Assembly (NCBI RefSeq): GCF_934424005.1
Contig: NZ_CAKRXI010000009.1
Location: forward strand, 14,035-78,034
Length of the DNA: 64,000 nt
Reading direction: 5' to 3'
DNA from: an uncultured Blautia sp.
GTDB lineage: Bacteria; Bacillota; Clostridia; Lachnospirales; Lachnospiraceae
Shown here: in pieces, positions 53,738 to 63,961 of the stretch
How the letters are laid out: each line of letters opens with the position of its first letter
Numbering within the stretch: the stretch's first letter is position 1
Position numbers and translations under genes: made by a program
The notes under the pieces: model-generated
Told to the model about the DNA's origin: nothing
The model's database searches: none
What the model saw: the letters and a program-made list of their open reading frames with translations, nothing else

Positions 53738-54310
53738 ATGGAGATCAAAATTCGGACAGCGAAAGTAGAAGATGCAGAGAAATTGCTCGACATTTACAGC
53801 TACTATGTGAAAAAGACCGCGGTGACATTTGAATATGAAGTTCCATCGGTCGAAGAGTTTCAGGAACGAATCAGGCATATTTCTTCTCATTATCCATATC
53901 TTATCGCAGAGGAAGCAGGAGAAATTATTGGCTATTCTTATGCAGACCGTCTGCGTCCGAGGGCAGCTTTTGGATGGGATGTGGAGATGACAATTTATCT
54001 GAAACAGGATATACGACGAAATGGTTTAGGACGACATATGTATACTCTTATGGAAGACATCCTGAGAGAGCAGGGCGTTGTAAATGCTGTCTCATTGATT
54101 ACAAAGCCGACAGATGAATATTCTGATTTTAATAGTGTACAGTTTCATGAAAAAATGGGATATAAGCATGCTGGTGAGCTGAAAGACTGTGGTTATAAAT
54201 TCAATAGATGGTATGCACTTTTGTATATGGATAAACAGATTGGAATTCCACAGGAAGAGATGCCGCCAATCAGAGATTTTGACGAAGTGCGGGAAAAATT
54301 TGGCCTGTAG
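53738..54310 (+). CDS. GNAT family N-acetyltransferase (PAT-like)
   Basis: A 190-residue acetyltransferase. It begins MEIKIRTAKVEDAEKLLDIY, has VEMTIYLKQDIRRNGLGRHM (about 84-103) with the acetyl-CoA pyrophosphate loop RRNGLG, and FHEKMGYKHAGELKDCGYKF near 137-156. This pattern resembles phosphinothricin/methionine sulfoximine acetyltransferases, though such annotations are broad. The C-terminal 25 residues extend past the usual domain. It precedes the esterase gene by 50 bp and may share its transcript. Confidence 0.85.
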   Translation: MEIKIRTAKVEDAEKLLDIYSYYVKKTAVTFEYEVPSVEEFQERIRHISSHYPYLIAEEAGEIIGYSYADRLRPRAAFGWDVEMTIYLKQDIRRNGLGRHMYTLMEDILREQGVVNAVSLITKPTDEYSDFNSVQFHEKMGYKHAGELKDCGYKFNRWYALLYMDKQIGIPQEEMPPIRDFDEVREKFGL

Positions 54311-54360
54311 ATTTTTCACGAGGAGAAAGTTTATTATGTGCTATAAAAACGGAGGTTTAA

Positions 54361-55179
54361 ATGATTTACAAGAAAGTTGAGATTAAAGTAGAAGGTTATC
54401 AGGAAATCGCGGATTTGTATACCTATATTCTGGACAATTCGGTGGAAATGCGTCCGAATCGAAAGCGCCCGGTCATCGTGATCTGCCCGGGTGGCGGTTA
54501 TACAATGACCTCTGACAGGGAGGCAGAACCAATTGCCATGCAGTATCTTGCAAGAGGATACCATGCAGTGATCCTTCGTTACAGTGTAGCCCCGGCGAGA
54601 TATCCACTGGCACTTCTGCAGCTTGCGAAGTCTGTCGCATATTTAAGAGAACATGCAGAAGAATTTCATATTGATACTGCTAAAATTATCCTGCAGGGAT
54701 TTTCGGCGGGTGCCCATCTGGCTGCAAGTCTTGGCGTTTTCTGGAAGGAGAATTTTATCTCCGAAGTATTACATACAGAAACAGAAATGGTGAGACCGAA
54801 CGGCATGATCCTCAGTTATCCGGTCATTTCATCTGGAAAGTTTGCACATATGGGGTCTTTTGAGGCGTTGCTTGGAGCTGACAGTAACGATTCTGAAAAA
54901 AGAAAAAAGCAGTCTCTGGAATTTCAGGTAACAACGGATACCCCGCCGACTTTTCTCTGGCATACGGTCACGGATGATTGTGTCCCGGTTGAGAATTCCC
55001 TGTTATTTTTTGAGGCATTGCATAAATACAAAGTGCCGGTAGAACTGCATTTGTACCCGACAGGTGGCCATGGGCTCAGTCTTGCAAATGAAGAGACAAG
55101 TCATGAAGATGGTGGATGTATTCAGCCGGAATGCCAGTCATGGATGGAACTTGCGTGTACATGGATCAGGAATTTATAA
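54361..55179 (+). CDS. Alpha/beta hydrolase, acetyl-esterase/lipase-like
   Basis: A 272-residue soluble hydrolase. The oxyanion strand VIVICPGGGYTMTSDREAEP (about 38-57) and nucleophile elbow GFSAGAHLA (about 118-126, Ser120) are typical of BD-FAE/Aes-type esterases. The acid is likely in TDDCVPVENS (about 201-210) and the histidine in YPTGGHGLSL (about 232-241). Such enzymes remove acetyl groups from sugars or xylan fragments. A terminator follows the gene. Confidence 0.88.
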   Translation: MIYKKVEIKVEGYQEIADLYTYILDNSVEMRPNRKRPVIVICPGGGYTMTSDREAEPIAMQYLARGYHAVILRYSVAPARYPLALLQLAKSVAYLREHAEEFHIDTAKIILQGFSAGAHLAASLGVFWKENFISEVLHTETEMVRPNGMILSYPVISSGKFAHMGSFEALLGADSNDSEKRKKQSLEFQVTTDTPPTFLWHTVTDDCVPVENSLLFFEALHKYKVPVELHLYPTGGHGLSLANEETSHEDGGCIQPECQSWMELACTWIRNL

Positions 55180-55223
55180 AAAAGAAAAAGGTGTTCCATA
55201 AATCGGAAGGCCTTTTTCTTTTT
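55178..55223 (+). terminator. Terminator of the esterase gene
   Basis: AAAAAGAAAAAGG and CCTTTTTCTTTTT arms around a 19-base loop. Confidence 0.8.
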
Positions 55224-55234
55224 GTGAAATTTTT

Positions 55235-55261
55235 TGTAACGTTTCCCATACATATATCGTC
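55235..55261 (+). promoter_or_regulatory. Candidate ECF-type promoter
   Basis: TGTAAC, 17 bp and CGTC resemble the TGAAAC-N16-CGTM promoters of ECF sigma factors. Its place upstream of the sigma gene suggests positive autoregulation. Confidence 0.55.
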
Positions 55262-55305
55262 ATATATGTGAAGGAGGACAAAACTGGTAGAGAGAGGAGA
55301 AACAA

Positions 55306-55800
55306 ATGCTGAATATTCAGGAAGTATACGAGCAATATTTTACCGTCGTATACCGATATCTGCTCTCGCTTTCGCATAATACCCATATTGCAGAGGAACT
55401 GACGCAGGAAACATTCTTCAAAGCACTGAAAAAAGTCGATGATTTCAGAGGTGACTGTGACCTGCGTGTATGGCTTTGCCAGATTTCCAAAAACACATAC
55501 TATGACTATCTGAAGAAAAATAAAAAATATGCACCGGAAACTCAGGAAGAAACGGAAGATATTTTTACATCAGATCTGCTTCAGAACTTTTCAGACAAAG
55601 AAACTGCTTTTCAGGTTCACAAAGTTTTGCACAGGCTTTCGGAACCGTACAAAGAAGTCTTTTCTCTCCGTGTGTTTGGAGAACTGTCATTTGGTACAAT
55701 TTCCTCATTGTTTAGTAAAAGCGAAAGCTGGGCAAGAGTTACTTATCACAGAGCATGCAAAAAGATCAGGGAGGAATTGAATCATGAAGATCAGTTGTAA
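55306..55800 (+). CDS. ECF-type RNA polymerase sigma factor
   Basis: A 164-residue sigma-70 family factor. Region 2 runs about 5-70 (YLLSLSHNTHIAEELTQETF, then FRGDCDLRVWLCQISKNTYY with the -10 recognition helix) and region 4 about 100-158 (LHRLSEPYKEVFSLRVFGEL, then SFGTISSLFSKSESWARVTY). The gene overlaps the anti-sigma gene by 17 bp, the usual arrangement for a co-produced pair. Targets include probably its own promoter. Confidence 0.92.
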   Translation: MLNIQEVYEQYFTVVYRYLLSLSHNTHIAEELTQETFFKALKKVDDFRGDCDLRVWLCQISKNTYYDYLKKNKKYAPETQEETEDIFTSDLLQNFSDKETAFQVHKVLHRLSEPYKEVFSLRVFGELSFGTISSLFSKSESWARVTYHRACKKIREELNHEDQL

Positions 55801-56530
55801 TATTATTGAGGACCTGCTTCCACTTTATGTGGACGATATGGTCAGTGAGGATAGCAGACAGCTTGTGGAAGAGCATCTGAAAGAGTGTCCGTCTTGCCGG
55901 AAAATGCAGGAAGAAATGATGAGAGAAAATCATCTGACATCAGTTGGAAAGGGTAGCAAGTCTATACAGACAAACAGAACAGAAATAGAATCACTCAAAA
56001 AAATCCGTCATAAGATCCGAAAAAAACGAATGATATCTGTCCTTCTGGCAGTTATCCTCGTAGTGGCAGCAGGCGGGATTGGGCATTACTGGTATTATGA
56101 TAAGGAAAATTACATTTCCTGGGACGAGGCAAACATATCTGTAAAGGATGGAAAAGTATATTCTACGGTAAATCCATTGGGAAGGATGAAATCAATTCTG
56201 TCCGTAGACCAGAAAAACATGTTTTACATGCTGTCAGAAACCATGTGGACCCACAAAGAATATCCATCCGATTCAAACACAGAAAATGAACTCTGGAATC
56301 TGCAGGATTTTCAGGAAGCATATGAACGTGGAGCAGATACAGTTACTGATGAAACATCTTTTCCAACAGGAATTGAACATGTTTATTATGTAGATCCGGA
56401 AAATGTAAAAGAGGCTTTTAAACTCTGGGATTATCAGGATGAACCTGAGAAGGCGCAGCAGAAAGAAGAAGAGCTGGCCGCGAAATGCCACCTGATCTGG
56501 AGCGCAGAAGAAACAGGAAAAGATAAATAA
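55784..56530 (+). CDS. Membrane-anchored anti-sigma factor with zinc-finger domain
   Basis: A 248-residue protein. The N-terminal zf-HC2-type domain reads CNIIEDLLPLYVDDMVSEDS with HLKECPSCRKM (about 29-39), the HxxxCxxC signature of zinc anti-sigma factors. A single membrane helix follows at about 86-103 (MISVLLAVILVVAAGGIGHY), leaving an outer sensory domain of about 145 residues. That domain has no family that I recognise. It should hold the sigma factor encoded by the overlapping gene until an envelope signal comes. Confidence 0.88.
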   Translation: MKISCNIIEDLLPLYVDDMVSEDSRQLVEEHLKECPSCRKMQEEMMRENHLTSVGKGSKSIQTNRTEIESLKKIRHKIRKKRMISVLLAVILVVAAGGIGHYWYYDKENYISWDEANISVKDGKVYSTVNPLGRMKSILSVDQKNMFYMLSETMWTHKEYPSDSNTENELWNLQDFQEAYERGADTVTDETSFPTGIEHVYYVDPENVKEAFKLWDYQDEPEKAQQKEEELAAKCHLIWSAEETGKDK

Positions 56531-56648
56531 AATACTGTCTGCATTCTTAAGCAGCCCCTGCTGTCATAGTTCTTTTGTAATCTAATCATAGAATCCGGTA
56601 CAGCTTTGTGGTAAGATAGAACAAAAAGCAAGAAAGGACTGCACCAGA

Positions 56649-58220
56649 ATGGGAAATTATCTAAATCCGGATAACAGCAAATTTCAGAGAGCGGTAAATT
56701 CTGATATTTATGTGGATAAAACAGGACTGATAAAATACACAAATCGTGTAATAAATACCATGCAGGCATATGTCTGTGTCAGCAGACCGAGACGTTTCGG
56801 AAAATCTATGGCGGCAGATATGCTGACTGCGTATTACAGCAGAGGATGCGATTCCAGAGAATTGTTTGCAGGCCTGGAAATTGTGAAAGATGAAAAATTT
56901 AGCAGCTACCTGAATAAATATGATACAATTTTTCTTAACATTCAGGAATTCTTAAGTCGAAGTTCAAACGTGCAGGAACTGCTTACCAGAATAAAACAAA
57001 GAGTGATCTGGGAACTTACAAGACAGTACCCGGATGTGGAGTTGTTTGATCCGGAAGATCTGGCAGAGACTATGCAGGATATATATGCAGAAAGTAAATG
57101 TCCTTTTGTGCTTATTATAGATGAATGGGACTGTATTTTTCGAGAATTTAAAAATGATAAAGAAGCACAGGAAAAATATCTGGATTTTTTGCGTGATTTA
57201 ATTAAAGATAAAAGTTATATTCATCTTGCGTATATGACAGGAATTCTTCCAATCAAAAAATATGGTACGCACAGTGCACTGAATATGTTTGATGAATTTT
57301 CCATGATCGATCCGGGTCCATTGGCTTCTTATGTTGGATTTACAGAAGCAGAAGTAAAAAAACTCTGTGAAGAGTATCATATAGAACTCGGTGAGATCAG
57401 AAACTGGTACGATGGATATTCTTTTGAGGAAGTTCCTTCTGTATATAGCCCCAAATCTGTAGTCAGTTGCATGAGACTTGGCAAGCTGGGAAATTACTGG
57501 AACCAGACAGAAACGTTTGAGGCTTTGAAGCTTTATATTGATATGAATTTTGAGGGGCTGAGAGATGATATTCTGAGTATGCTTGCCGGAGAAGAAGTTC
57601 CGGTAAATACAGGAAGTTTTACAAATGATATGACAACTTTTCGCACAGAAGATGATGTTCTGACATTGTTGATTCATCTTGGATACCTGGGATACCATTA
57701 TTCAGCGAAATCAGTATTTATTCCGAATGATGAAATCCGGGCAGAATATGTGAATGCAGTATCCGTATCAAATTGGGGAGAAGTTTCGAAAGCTCTCAAA
57801 AATTCGGCAGATACCTTGCAGGCAATCTGGCAGGGACGTGAAAAACAGGTCGCAGAGGGGATTCGGCAGGCACACTTTGAGACTTCGCATATCCAGTACA
57901 ATGATGAAAATGCATTAAGTTATACGATTTCGCTTGCACTTTATGCGGCGAGGAATTTTTATACTGTTCATCGGGAACTTGCTGGTGGAAAGGGATTTGC
58001 AGATCTGGTTTTTATTCCGAGAAAACGATTTGCAGATAAACCGGCACTGGTTGTAGAGTTAAAATGGAACAAGGACGCAGTCGGTGCGATTGCACAGATT
58101 AAGGAAAGAGAATATTGCCAGAGCCTTGAAGAATATCATGGAAATTTGTTGCTTGTCGGAGTTAATTATGATAAAAAAACACAGGAGCATAGCTGCAAAA
58201 TAGAAGAGTACAGGAAATAG
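56649..58220 (+). CDS. AAA-ATPase-like protein with PD-(D/E)XK nuclease-like domain
   Basis: A 523-residue protein of the AAA-ATPase_like (PF09820) plus PDDEXK_9 (PF08011) type. N-terminal motifs: FQRAVNSDIYVDKTGLIKYT (about 11-30), VSRPRRFGKSMAADML as Walker A (about 42-57) and VLIIDEWDCIFREFK as Walker B (about 155-169). The C-terminal nuclease-like core has GKGFADLVFIPRKR and ALVVELKWNKD (about 448-480), with D, E-x-K in place. These proteins are multi-copy in gut Firmicutes and Bacteroidetes with no settled function; defence or mobile origin is possible. Own GAAAGGA site. Confidence 0.87.
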   Translation: MGNYLNPDNSKFQRAVNSDIYVDKTGLIKYTNRVINTMQAYVCVSRPRRFGKSMAADMLTAYYSRGCDSRELFAGLEIVKDEKFSSYLNKYDTIFLNIQEFLSRSSNVQELLTRIKQRVIWELTRQYPDVELFDPEDLAETMQDIYAESKCPFVLIIDEWDCIFREFKNDKEAQEKYLDFLRDLIKDKSYIHLAYMTGILPIKKYGTHSALNMFDEFSMIDPGPLASYVGFTEAEVKKLCEEYHIELGEIRNWYDGYSFEEVPSVYSPKSVVSCMRLGKLGNYWNQTETFEALKLYIDMNFEGLRDDILSMLAGEEVPVNTGSFTNDMTTFRTEDDVLTLLIHLGYLGYHYSAKSVFIPNDEIRAEYVNAVSVSNWGEVSKALKNSADTLQAIWQGREKQVAEGIRQAHFETSHIQYNDENALSYTISLALYAARNFYTVHRELAGGKGFADLVFIPRKRFADKPALVVELKWNKDAVGAIAQIKEREYCQSLEEYHGNLLLVGVNYDKKTQEHSCKIEEYRK

Positions 58221-58251
58221 ATATGATAAATAAGATACACAGGAGAACATT

Positions 58252-59079
58252 GTGAAAAATATAATCGAAATCAACGATATCGCCGCGCCGGAATTAGACG
58301 TATACGCGCGGACATCGGAGGTGCAGCTTCTGCGGTACTATGAACCGAAGCCGGGACTGTTTATCGCTGAGAGCCCGAAAGTGATCGAGCGGGCATTAAA
58401 TGCAGGATATGAAGCGATTTCTTTCCTCGTCGAGCATAAAGACCTGGAAGGTGAAGCAAAGGAACTTCTGGAACATTACCCGGAAGTTCCGGTCTATACA
58501 GCAGAATATGATGTCCTTGTAGGAATGACCGGCTATGCGCTGGCAAGAGGAATGCTCTGTGCCATGAGGCGCTGTCAGCTTCCATCTATAGAAGAAATCT
58601 GTCAGAACAGCCGCCGCATTGCAATTTTGGAAAATGTTGTGAATCCAACTAATATCGGAGCCATTTTCCGTAGTGCTGCGGCACTCCATATGGATGCAGT
58701 TCTTCTGACCAATGGATGTAGTGATCCACTTTATCGAAGGGCTGCCCGTGTCAGTATGGGAACAGTTTTTCAGATTCCGTGGACTTATTTTGACAAAAAA
58801 GCTTCCTGGCCGGAAGATGGTATGAAAGCAATCCGGAATCTTGGATTCAAAACAGTGGCAATGGCGCTCAGAGAAGATTCTCACAGTATTGATGATCCGG
58901 AACTTCTTGCAGAAGAGAAGCTTGCAGTCATTCTTGGGACAGAAGGAGACGGACTGGCATCACAGACGATTGCGGACTGCGACTATACAGTTATGATCCC
59001 GATGTCGCATGGAGTTGATTCTTTGAATGTAGCTGCCGCAAGTGCTGTAGCATTCTGGGAACTTGGGCGCAGGAGATAA
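58252..59079 (+). CDS. TrmH/SpoU family RNA methyltransferase
   Basis: A 275-residue SPOUT-class 2'-O-methyltransferase. The N-terminal substrate-binding part has GLFIAESPKVIERALNAGYE (about 36-55). The knotted catalytic part shows ENVVNPTNIGAIFRSAAALH (about 127-146), VILGTEGDGLASQTI (about 226-240) and MIPMSHGVDSLNVAAASAVA (about 248-267), the three SPOUT motifs. Target nucleotide unknown (rRNA or tRNA). Start is GTG 58252 after AGGAG. Confidence 0.92.
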   Translation: MKNIIEINDIAAPELDVYARTSEVQLLRYYEPKPGLFIAESPKVIERALNAGYEAISFLVEHKDLEGEAKELLEHYPEVPVYTAEYDVLVGMTGYALARGMLCAMRRCQLPSIEEICQNSRRIAILENVVNPTNIGAIFRSAAALHMDAVLLTNGCSDPLYRRAARVSMGTVFQIPWTYFDKKASWPEDGMKAIRNLGFKTVAMALREDSHSIDDPELLAEEKLAVILGTEGDGLASQTIADCDYTVMIPMSHGVDSLNVAAASAVAFWELGRRR

Positions 59080-59110
59080 GACAAAAATGGAGAGGAAAAT
59101 GATACAGTAA

Positions 59111-60415
59111 ATGTTAAAAAGATTTTCAAAATATGTTTTTCAGAGTGTAGCAAGCATGATGGGACAATCAGTCTATATTCTTGCTGATACTTTTTTTATA
59201 TCGGTAAGTTCTGGCGCAGATGGACTGGCAGTGCTCAATCTGATTTTGCCGGTATTTGGAATGATGTTCGCGATAGGCTCAATGATTGGAATTGGTTCTG
59301 CGACGAGATACGGAATCAACAGAGCCAAAGGTGAAGAGGCAGATCATTATTTTACCCAGTCACTCAGCTGGGCGATACTTTTTAGTGTTCCATTTATGCT
59401 GGTTGGATTTTTCTTTCCGGACAAATTTCTGGCACTTCTCGGAGCGGATGCAGGTCTGATAGAGCTAGGCAGAACGTATTTGCGAATTATTCTTATTTTT
59501 GCACCGTTTTTCATGTGTAATTATTCTGTTACGGCATTTGCACGAAATGATTATGCGACCTCAACCGTGATGGCAGGTTCTCTTGCTGGAAGTGCTTTTA
59601 ATATTGTGTTTGACTATATCTTTATTTTTCCGGTCGGACTGGGATTTTCCGGTGCGGCGCTGGCAACTGCATTTTGTCCTGCAGTTACTATACTGACCTG
59701 TTCGACACATTATCTGAGTAAAAAGTGTGAGATTGGTTTTAAATGGAAAAAACTGTCTGTACGTCATCTGATTTCCTGTTGTCAGCTTGGAGTATCTGCA
59801 TTTGTTGGGGAAATTTCCTCGGCAGTGATCACGTTTATATTTAATATGCTGATCCTTGGACTCACGGGAAGTACCGGAGTTGCTGCATATGGAGTTGTAG
59901 CAAATCTGTCACTTGTGGGAATGTCAATCATGAATGGTATGGCACAGGGAGCACAGCCGTTAATCAGCGAAAGTTTCGGCAAAGGTGCATCGAATGAGGT
60001 AAAAAAACTTCTTGGATGGGCATTGAAGAGTGTAATTGCAGTGGAAATCGTTTTGGTTGCGCTGGTGTGGATCTTCACGGATCCTTTTATTGCTGTTTTT
60101 AACAGCGAAAACAATCAGCTGCTTCAGGAATATGCGCACACAGGTCTTCGGTTATATTTTCTGGGCTTCCTGTTTGCAGGAGTCAATATTATGCTTGTTG
60201 CATATTTTTCTGCAACCGCAAATGCACGTCCGGCAATTCTTGGATCCCTGTTGCGTGGTGTGATTGCGATTGGAATCTGTGCGATCATACTTTCCAGAAT
60301 TTTCGGAATGAATGGCATATGGCTGTCTTTCCTTGCATCAGAAGTGATTACTTTTATAATTGTTTTGCTTCTGGCAAGACACAAAGAAAGCAGGAAAATA
60401 AATGAATACACTTGA
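59111..60415 (+). CDS. MATE family efflux transporter
   Basis: A 434-residue transporter with about twelve helices. It starts MLKRFSKYVFQSVASMMGQS and has MIGIGSATRYGINRAKGEEA (about 57-76) and GMAQGAQPLISESFGKGASN (about 279-298), typical of the MATE group that swaps cations for drugs or metabolites. The end overlaps the next gene by 14 bp. Substrate unknown. Confidence 0.92.
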   Translation: MLKRFSKYVFQSVASMMGQSVYILADTFFISVSSGADGLAVLNLILPVFGMMFAIGSMIGIGSATRYGINRAKGEEADHYFTQSLSWAILFSVPFMLVGFFFPDKFLALLGADAGLIELGRTYLRIILIFAPFFMCNYSVTAFARNDYATSTVMAGSLAGSAFNIVFDYIFIFPVGLGFSGAALATAFCPAVTILTCSTHYLSKKCEIGFKWKKLSVRHLISCCQLGVSAFVGEISSAVITFIFNMLILGLTGSTGVAAYGVVANLSLVGMSIMNGMAQGAQPLISESFGKGASNEVKKLLGWALKSVIAVEIVLVALVWIFTDPFIAVFNSENNQLLQEYAHTGLRLYFLGFLFAGVNIMLVAYFSATANARPAILGSLLRGVIAIGICAIILSRIFGMNGIWLSFLASEVITFIIVLLLARHKESRKINEYT

Positions 60416-61331
60416 TATTCTGCTCCAGCAGATCGGGCTGTTTATAATCTATATTCTGGCAGGGGTGATTCTTGTCAGAACAAGGGTGCTGAGTCGTGAG
60501 ACACTGGAGCCAATCTCAAAGTTTGTCTTGAAAATGGCACTTCCGGTGATGGTTTTTATCAACATTACAGATGGGGTAGAGCGGCAGGTGCTGTATAAAT
60601 CATGGCCGATTTTTGTGATTGCAGCTATTTTTTATATTTTTATGTATGCTGCCGGACGAGGAATGGTTAAGCTGTTACATTTGCAGAAAAACCGTGCAGG
60701 AATCTATCAGGCAATGCTGCTGTTCGGAAATATTGGTTTCATAGGCTTGCCGATGATTGCCGGTGTTTTTCCGGAAAAAGGTGTCTTATATGCATCCGTA
60801 TTTATGATCATGGACCAGTTTATGCTGTGGACACTCGGTGTAAAACTGACAAGCCCAACTGGTGAGGGAAAATTTGACTGGAAGCGGCTGATCAATCCGG
60901 CAACGGTGGCGATCATACTGGGAATGTTTCTGATGCTCGCAGAGGTGCGGCTACCGATACTCTTGGATACTGCTTTGCAGAAGATTGGAGCAACTGCCTC
61001 TCCACTGGCTATGATTTATGTTGGTGGTGTTTTTGCAGGGATTTCTTTTCAAAGATATATACAGGAAATTTCACTGTATGGGATTGTTCTGGTAAAAATG
61101 ATCCTTTTTCCGGTTCTGGCTTTTCTGATTCTTGGATTTTTTCCGATTGAGGAAGAGCTCAGAACGGCAATGGTGCTGATCATGGGAATGCCAACAATGT
61201 CAGCGGTCGTAATGATGGCAGATACGTCCGGACTTGATGGGGACTATGCGCTGGGCGGAGTGTTTATCACAACAATATGTGGAATTGTTACGCTGCCGGC
61301 AGTGTGTTGGTTGTTGCAAAAAATAATATAA
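60402..61331 (+). CDS. AEC family transporter (auxin efflux carrier-like permease)
   Basis: A 309-residue membrane protein with about ten helices. The motif LSRETLEPISKFVLKMALPV (about 30-49) and LLFGNIGFIGLPMIAGVFPE (about 105-124) are the usual AEC/MleP-like signatures; many members carry malate or other carboxylates. It overlaps the MATE gene, so both are translated together. A weak hairpin AAGAA/TTCTT with six T follows at about 61389-61414. Confidence 0.88.
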   Translation: MNTLDILLQQIGLFIIYILAGVILVRTRVLSRETLEPISKFVLKMALPVMVFINITDGVERQVLYKSWPIFVIAAIFYIFMYAAGRGMVKLLHLQKNRAGIYQAMLLFGNIGFIGLPMIAGVFPEKGVLYASVFMIMDQFMLWTLGVKLTSPTGEGKFDWKRLINPATVAIILGMFLMLAEVRLPILLDTALQKIGATASPLAMIYVGGVFAGISFQRYIQEISLYGIVLVKMILFPVLAFLILGFFPIEEELRTAMVLIMGMPTMSAVVMMADTSGLDGDYALGGVFITTICGIVTLPAVCWLLQKII

Positions 61332-61496
61332 GGCATATAAGAAGAATAGTGCTTTTTCGCAGAATAGTTTTTAAAATTGTTTTGGTAAGAAGGCGGCTGT
61401 TCTTCTTTTTTGCCGAATATTGGCTTCAAAGCTTCTTAAAATTAATCCTGAAAGGGCTAAACGATTTATCTTCTCAATAAGGAAGCGGGAAAAATC

Positions 61497-61525
61497 TTGC
61501 ATGGCCATAAGAATTAGTTTATACT
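61497..61525 (+). promoter_or_regulatory. Promoter of the enolase gene
   Basis: TTGCAT, a 17-bp spacer and TATACT, about 105 bp upstream of the ATG. No gene or known leader motif is seen in 61332-61629. Confidence 0.6.
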
Positions 61526-61614
61526 AACTATAGAGCTAGATAAAGGAAACTCTTGCGTAAATAAATCAGATGGACTGCAGCACTGAACTTGGAACGTCTT
61601 CTGATGAGTAGTAG

Positions 61615-62931
<1,317 letters not shown>

Positions 62932-62951
62932 AAAAAATTACCTTCTAAAGC

Positions 62952-62989
62952 AGAACAGATCCCCGGCAGCAAGCCAGGGATCTGTTTTT
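62952..62989. terminator. Bidirectional terminator between eno and the SGNH hydrolase gene
   Basis: AACAGATCCC-GGC and GCC-GGGATCTGTT arms, T-run on the right; the minus-strand gene ends at 62994. Confidence 0.88.
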
Positions 62990-62993
62990 ATCT

Positions 62994-63635
62994 CTATATC
63001 ACATGGGAGAGTCCTTTTTGCAGGGCAAGGATCTTATTATAAATTGCATCAGCCAGTGCGGCATGACCTTTTTCATCCATATGTTCACGGTCAGTAACAC
63101 TTGGAGCAGCAAAATCAGATGCGTTTAAGAAGGCAGCATGATTTTGGAGTGCAATCTTGCGGTATTCATTAGCCAGATTTCTGGAAACCGCTACAGAAGC
63201 TGCATCAAATTCCGGATCAAAATCGGCATCTCCGACGCCAACGCCCAGGTGGATTGGCGAGATGACAAGCAGATCAAAATGCCGGGACGCATTCTGACGT
63301 GCTTTTCGGATTACCTGATCAAGTCCTTTTGCGATCACACTGGCGGATGTTTTGTAGCGTGTCTTACAGTCATTCGTGCCGAGCATGATGATCATGAGGT
63401 CAATTGGGTTATGCATCTCTACTGTGACTCCAATCAGATCCAGTCCGCGGCGGCCCTCACGCAGCTCATCCTGAAAGACAGTTGTTCTGCCGCAAAGTCC
63501 CTCTTCTATAATGTGATATCCAGATCCGAGTTTTTTCTGTAAAAGTCCGGTCCATCTTATATTTTCATCATAACGTCCGGATTTATCCGGCTTATATCCC
63601 CAGGTATTCGAATCACCAAAGCATAAGATATTCAT
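62994..63635 (-). CDS. SGNH/GDSL-type esterase or lipase
   Basis: A 213-residue soluble hydrolase. Block I is MNILCFGDSNTWGYKPD with the nucleophile Ser9, the Gly block is in GRTTVFQDELREGRRGLD (about 49-66), the Asn block is MLGTNDCKTRY (about 86-96) and the catalytic Asp/His pair lies in MDEKGHAALADAI near 185-197. The length and the motif set resemble arylesterase/acyl-hydrolase enzymes of the GDSL group. Good AAGGAGCG ribosome site. Own promoter upstream. Confidence 0.9.
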   Translation of the reverse strand: MNILCFGDSNTWGYKPDKSGRYDENIRWTGLLQKKLGSGYHIIEEGLCGRTTVFQDELREGRRGLDLIGVTVEMHNPIDLMIIMLGTNDCKTRYKTSASVIAKGLDQVIRKARQNASRHFDLLVISPIHLGVGVGDADFDPEFDAASVAVSRNLANEYRKIALQNHAAFLNASDFAAPSVTDREHMDEKGHAALADAIYNKILALQKGLSHVI

Positions 63636-63693
63636 AAGACCACGCTCCTTAATTAAACAAAATCATACAAACATACCAAATAAATATGTTAAT

Positions 63694-63722
63694 ATAATAA
63701 AGGTATTTCATTGAATTGTCAA
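63694..63722 (-). promoter_or_regulatory. Promoter of the SGNH hydrolase gene
   Basis: On the minus strand TTGACA, a 17-bp spacer and TATTAT. Confidence 0.7.
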
Positions 63723-63857
63723 TGATAATTTTCAGAAATGAAAAGGTGGTCATTTTGTTTTTTAGGGGAGATAGAATTTAGAAAATAGTTAATTAAATAT
63801 TGCAGATCAGGAAAAAAGAGAATATAATGGATATAAGTTAAATAAAACTAACTTAAA

Positions 63858-63945
63858 CCATGAAAAAACTATTTCATGGATATAGCATATACTGTAAACA
63901 GAAGGGCATTTTGATTGGGGTGTCTGAATGACAATCATAAAATGC
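63858..63945 (+). promoter_or_regulatory. Two hairpins in the leader of the ZIP-type transporter gene
   Basis: CCATGAAA/TTTCATGG (63858-63879, perfect 8-bp arms) and GCATTTTGATTG with CAATCATAAAATGC (63906-63945). The second ends just 8 bp before the GGGAGGAG ribosome site, so it could tune translation. No known riboswitch was recognised. Nothing else is seen in 63730-63960. Confidence 0.5.
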
Positions 63946-63961
63946 GCAAGGGAGGAGAAGA

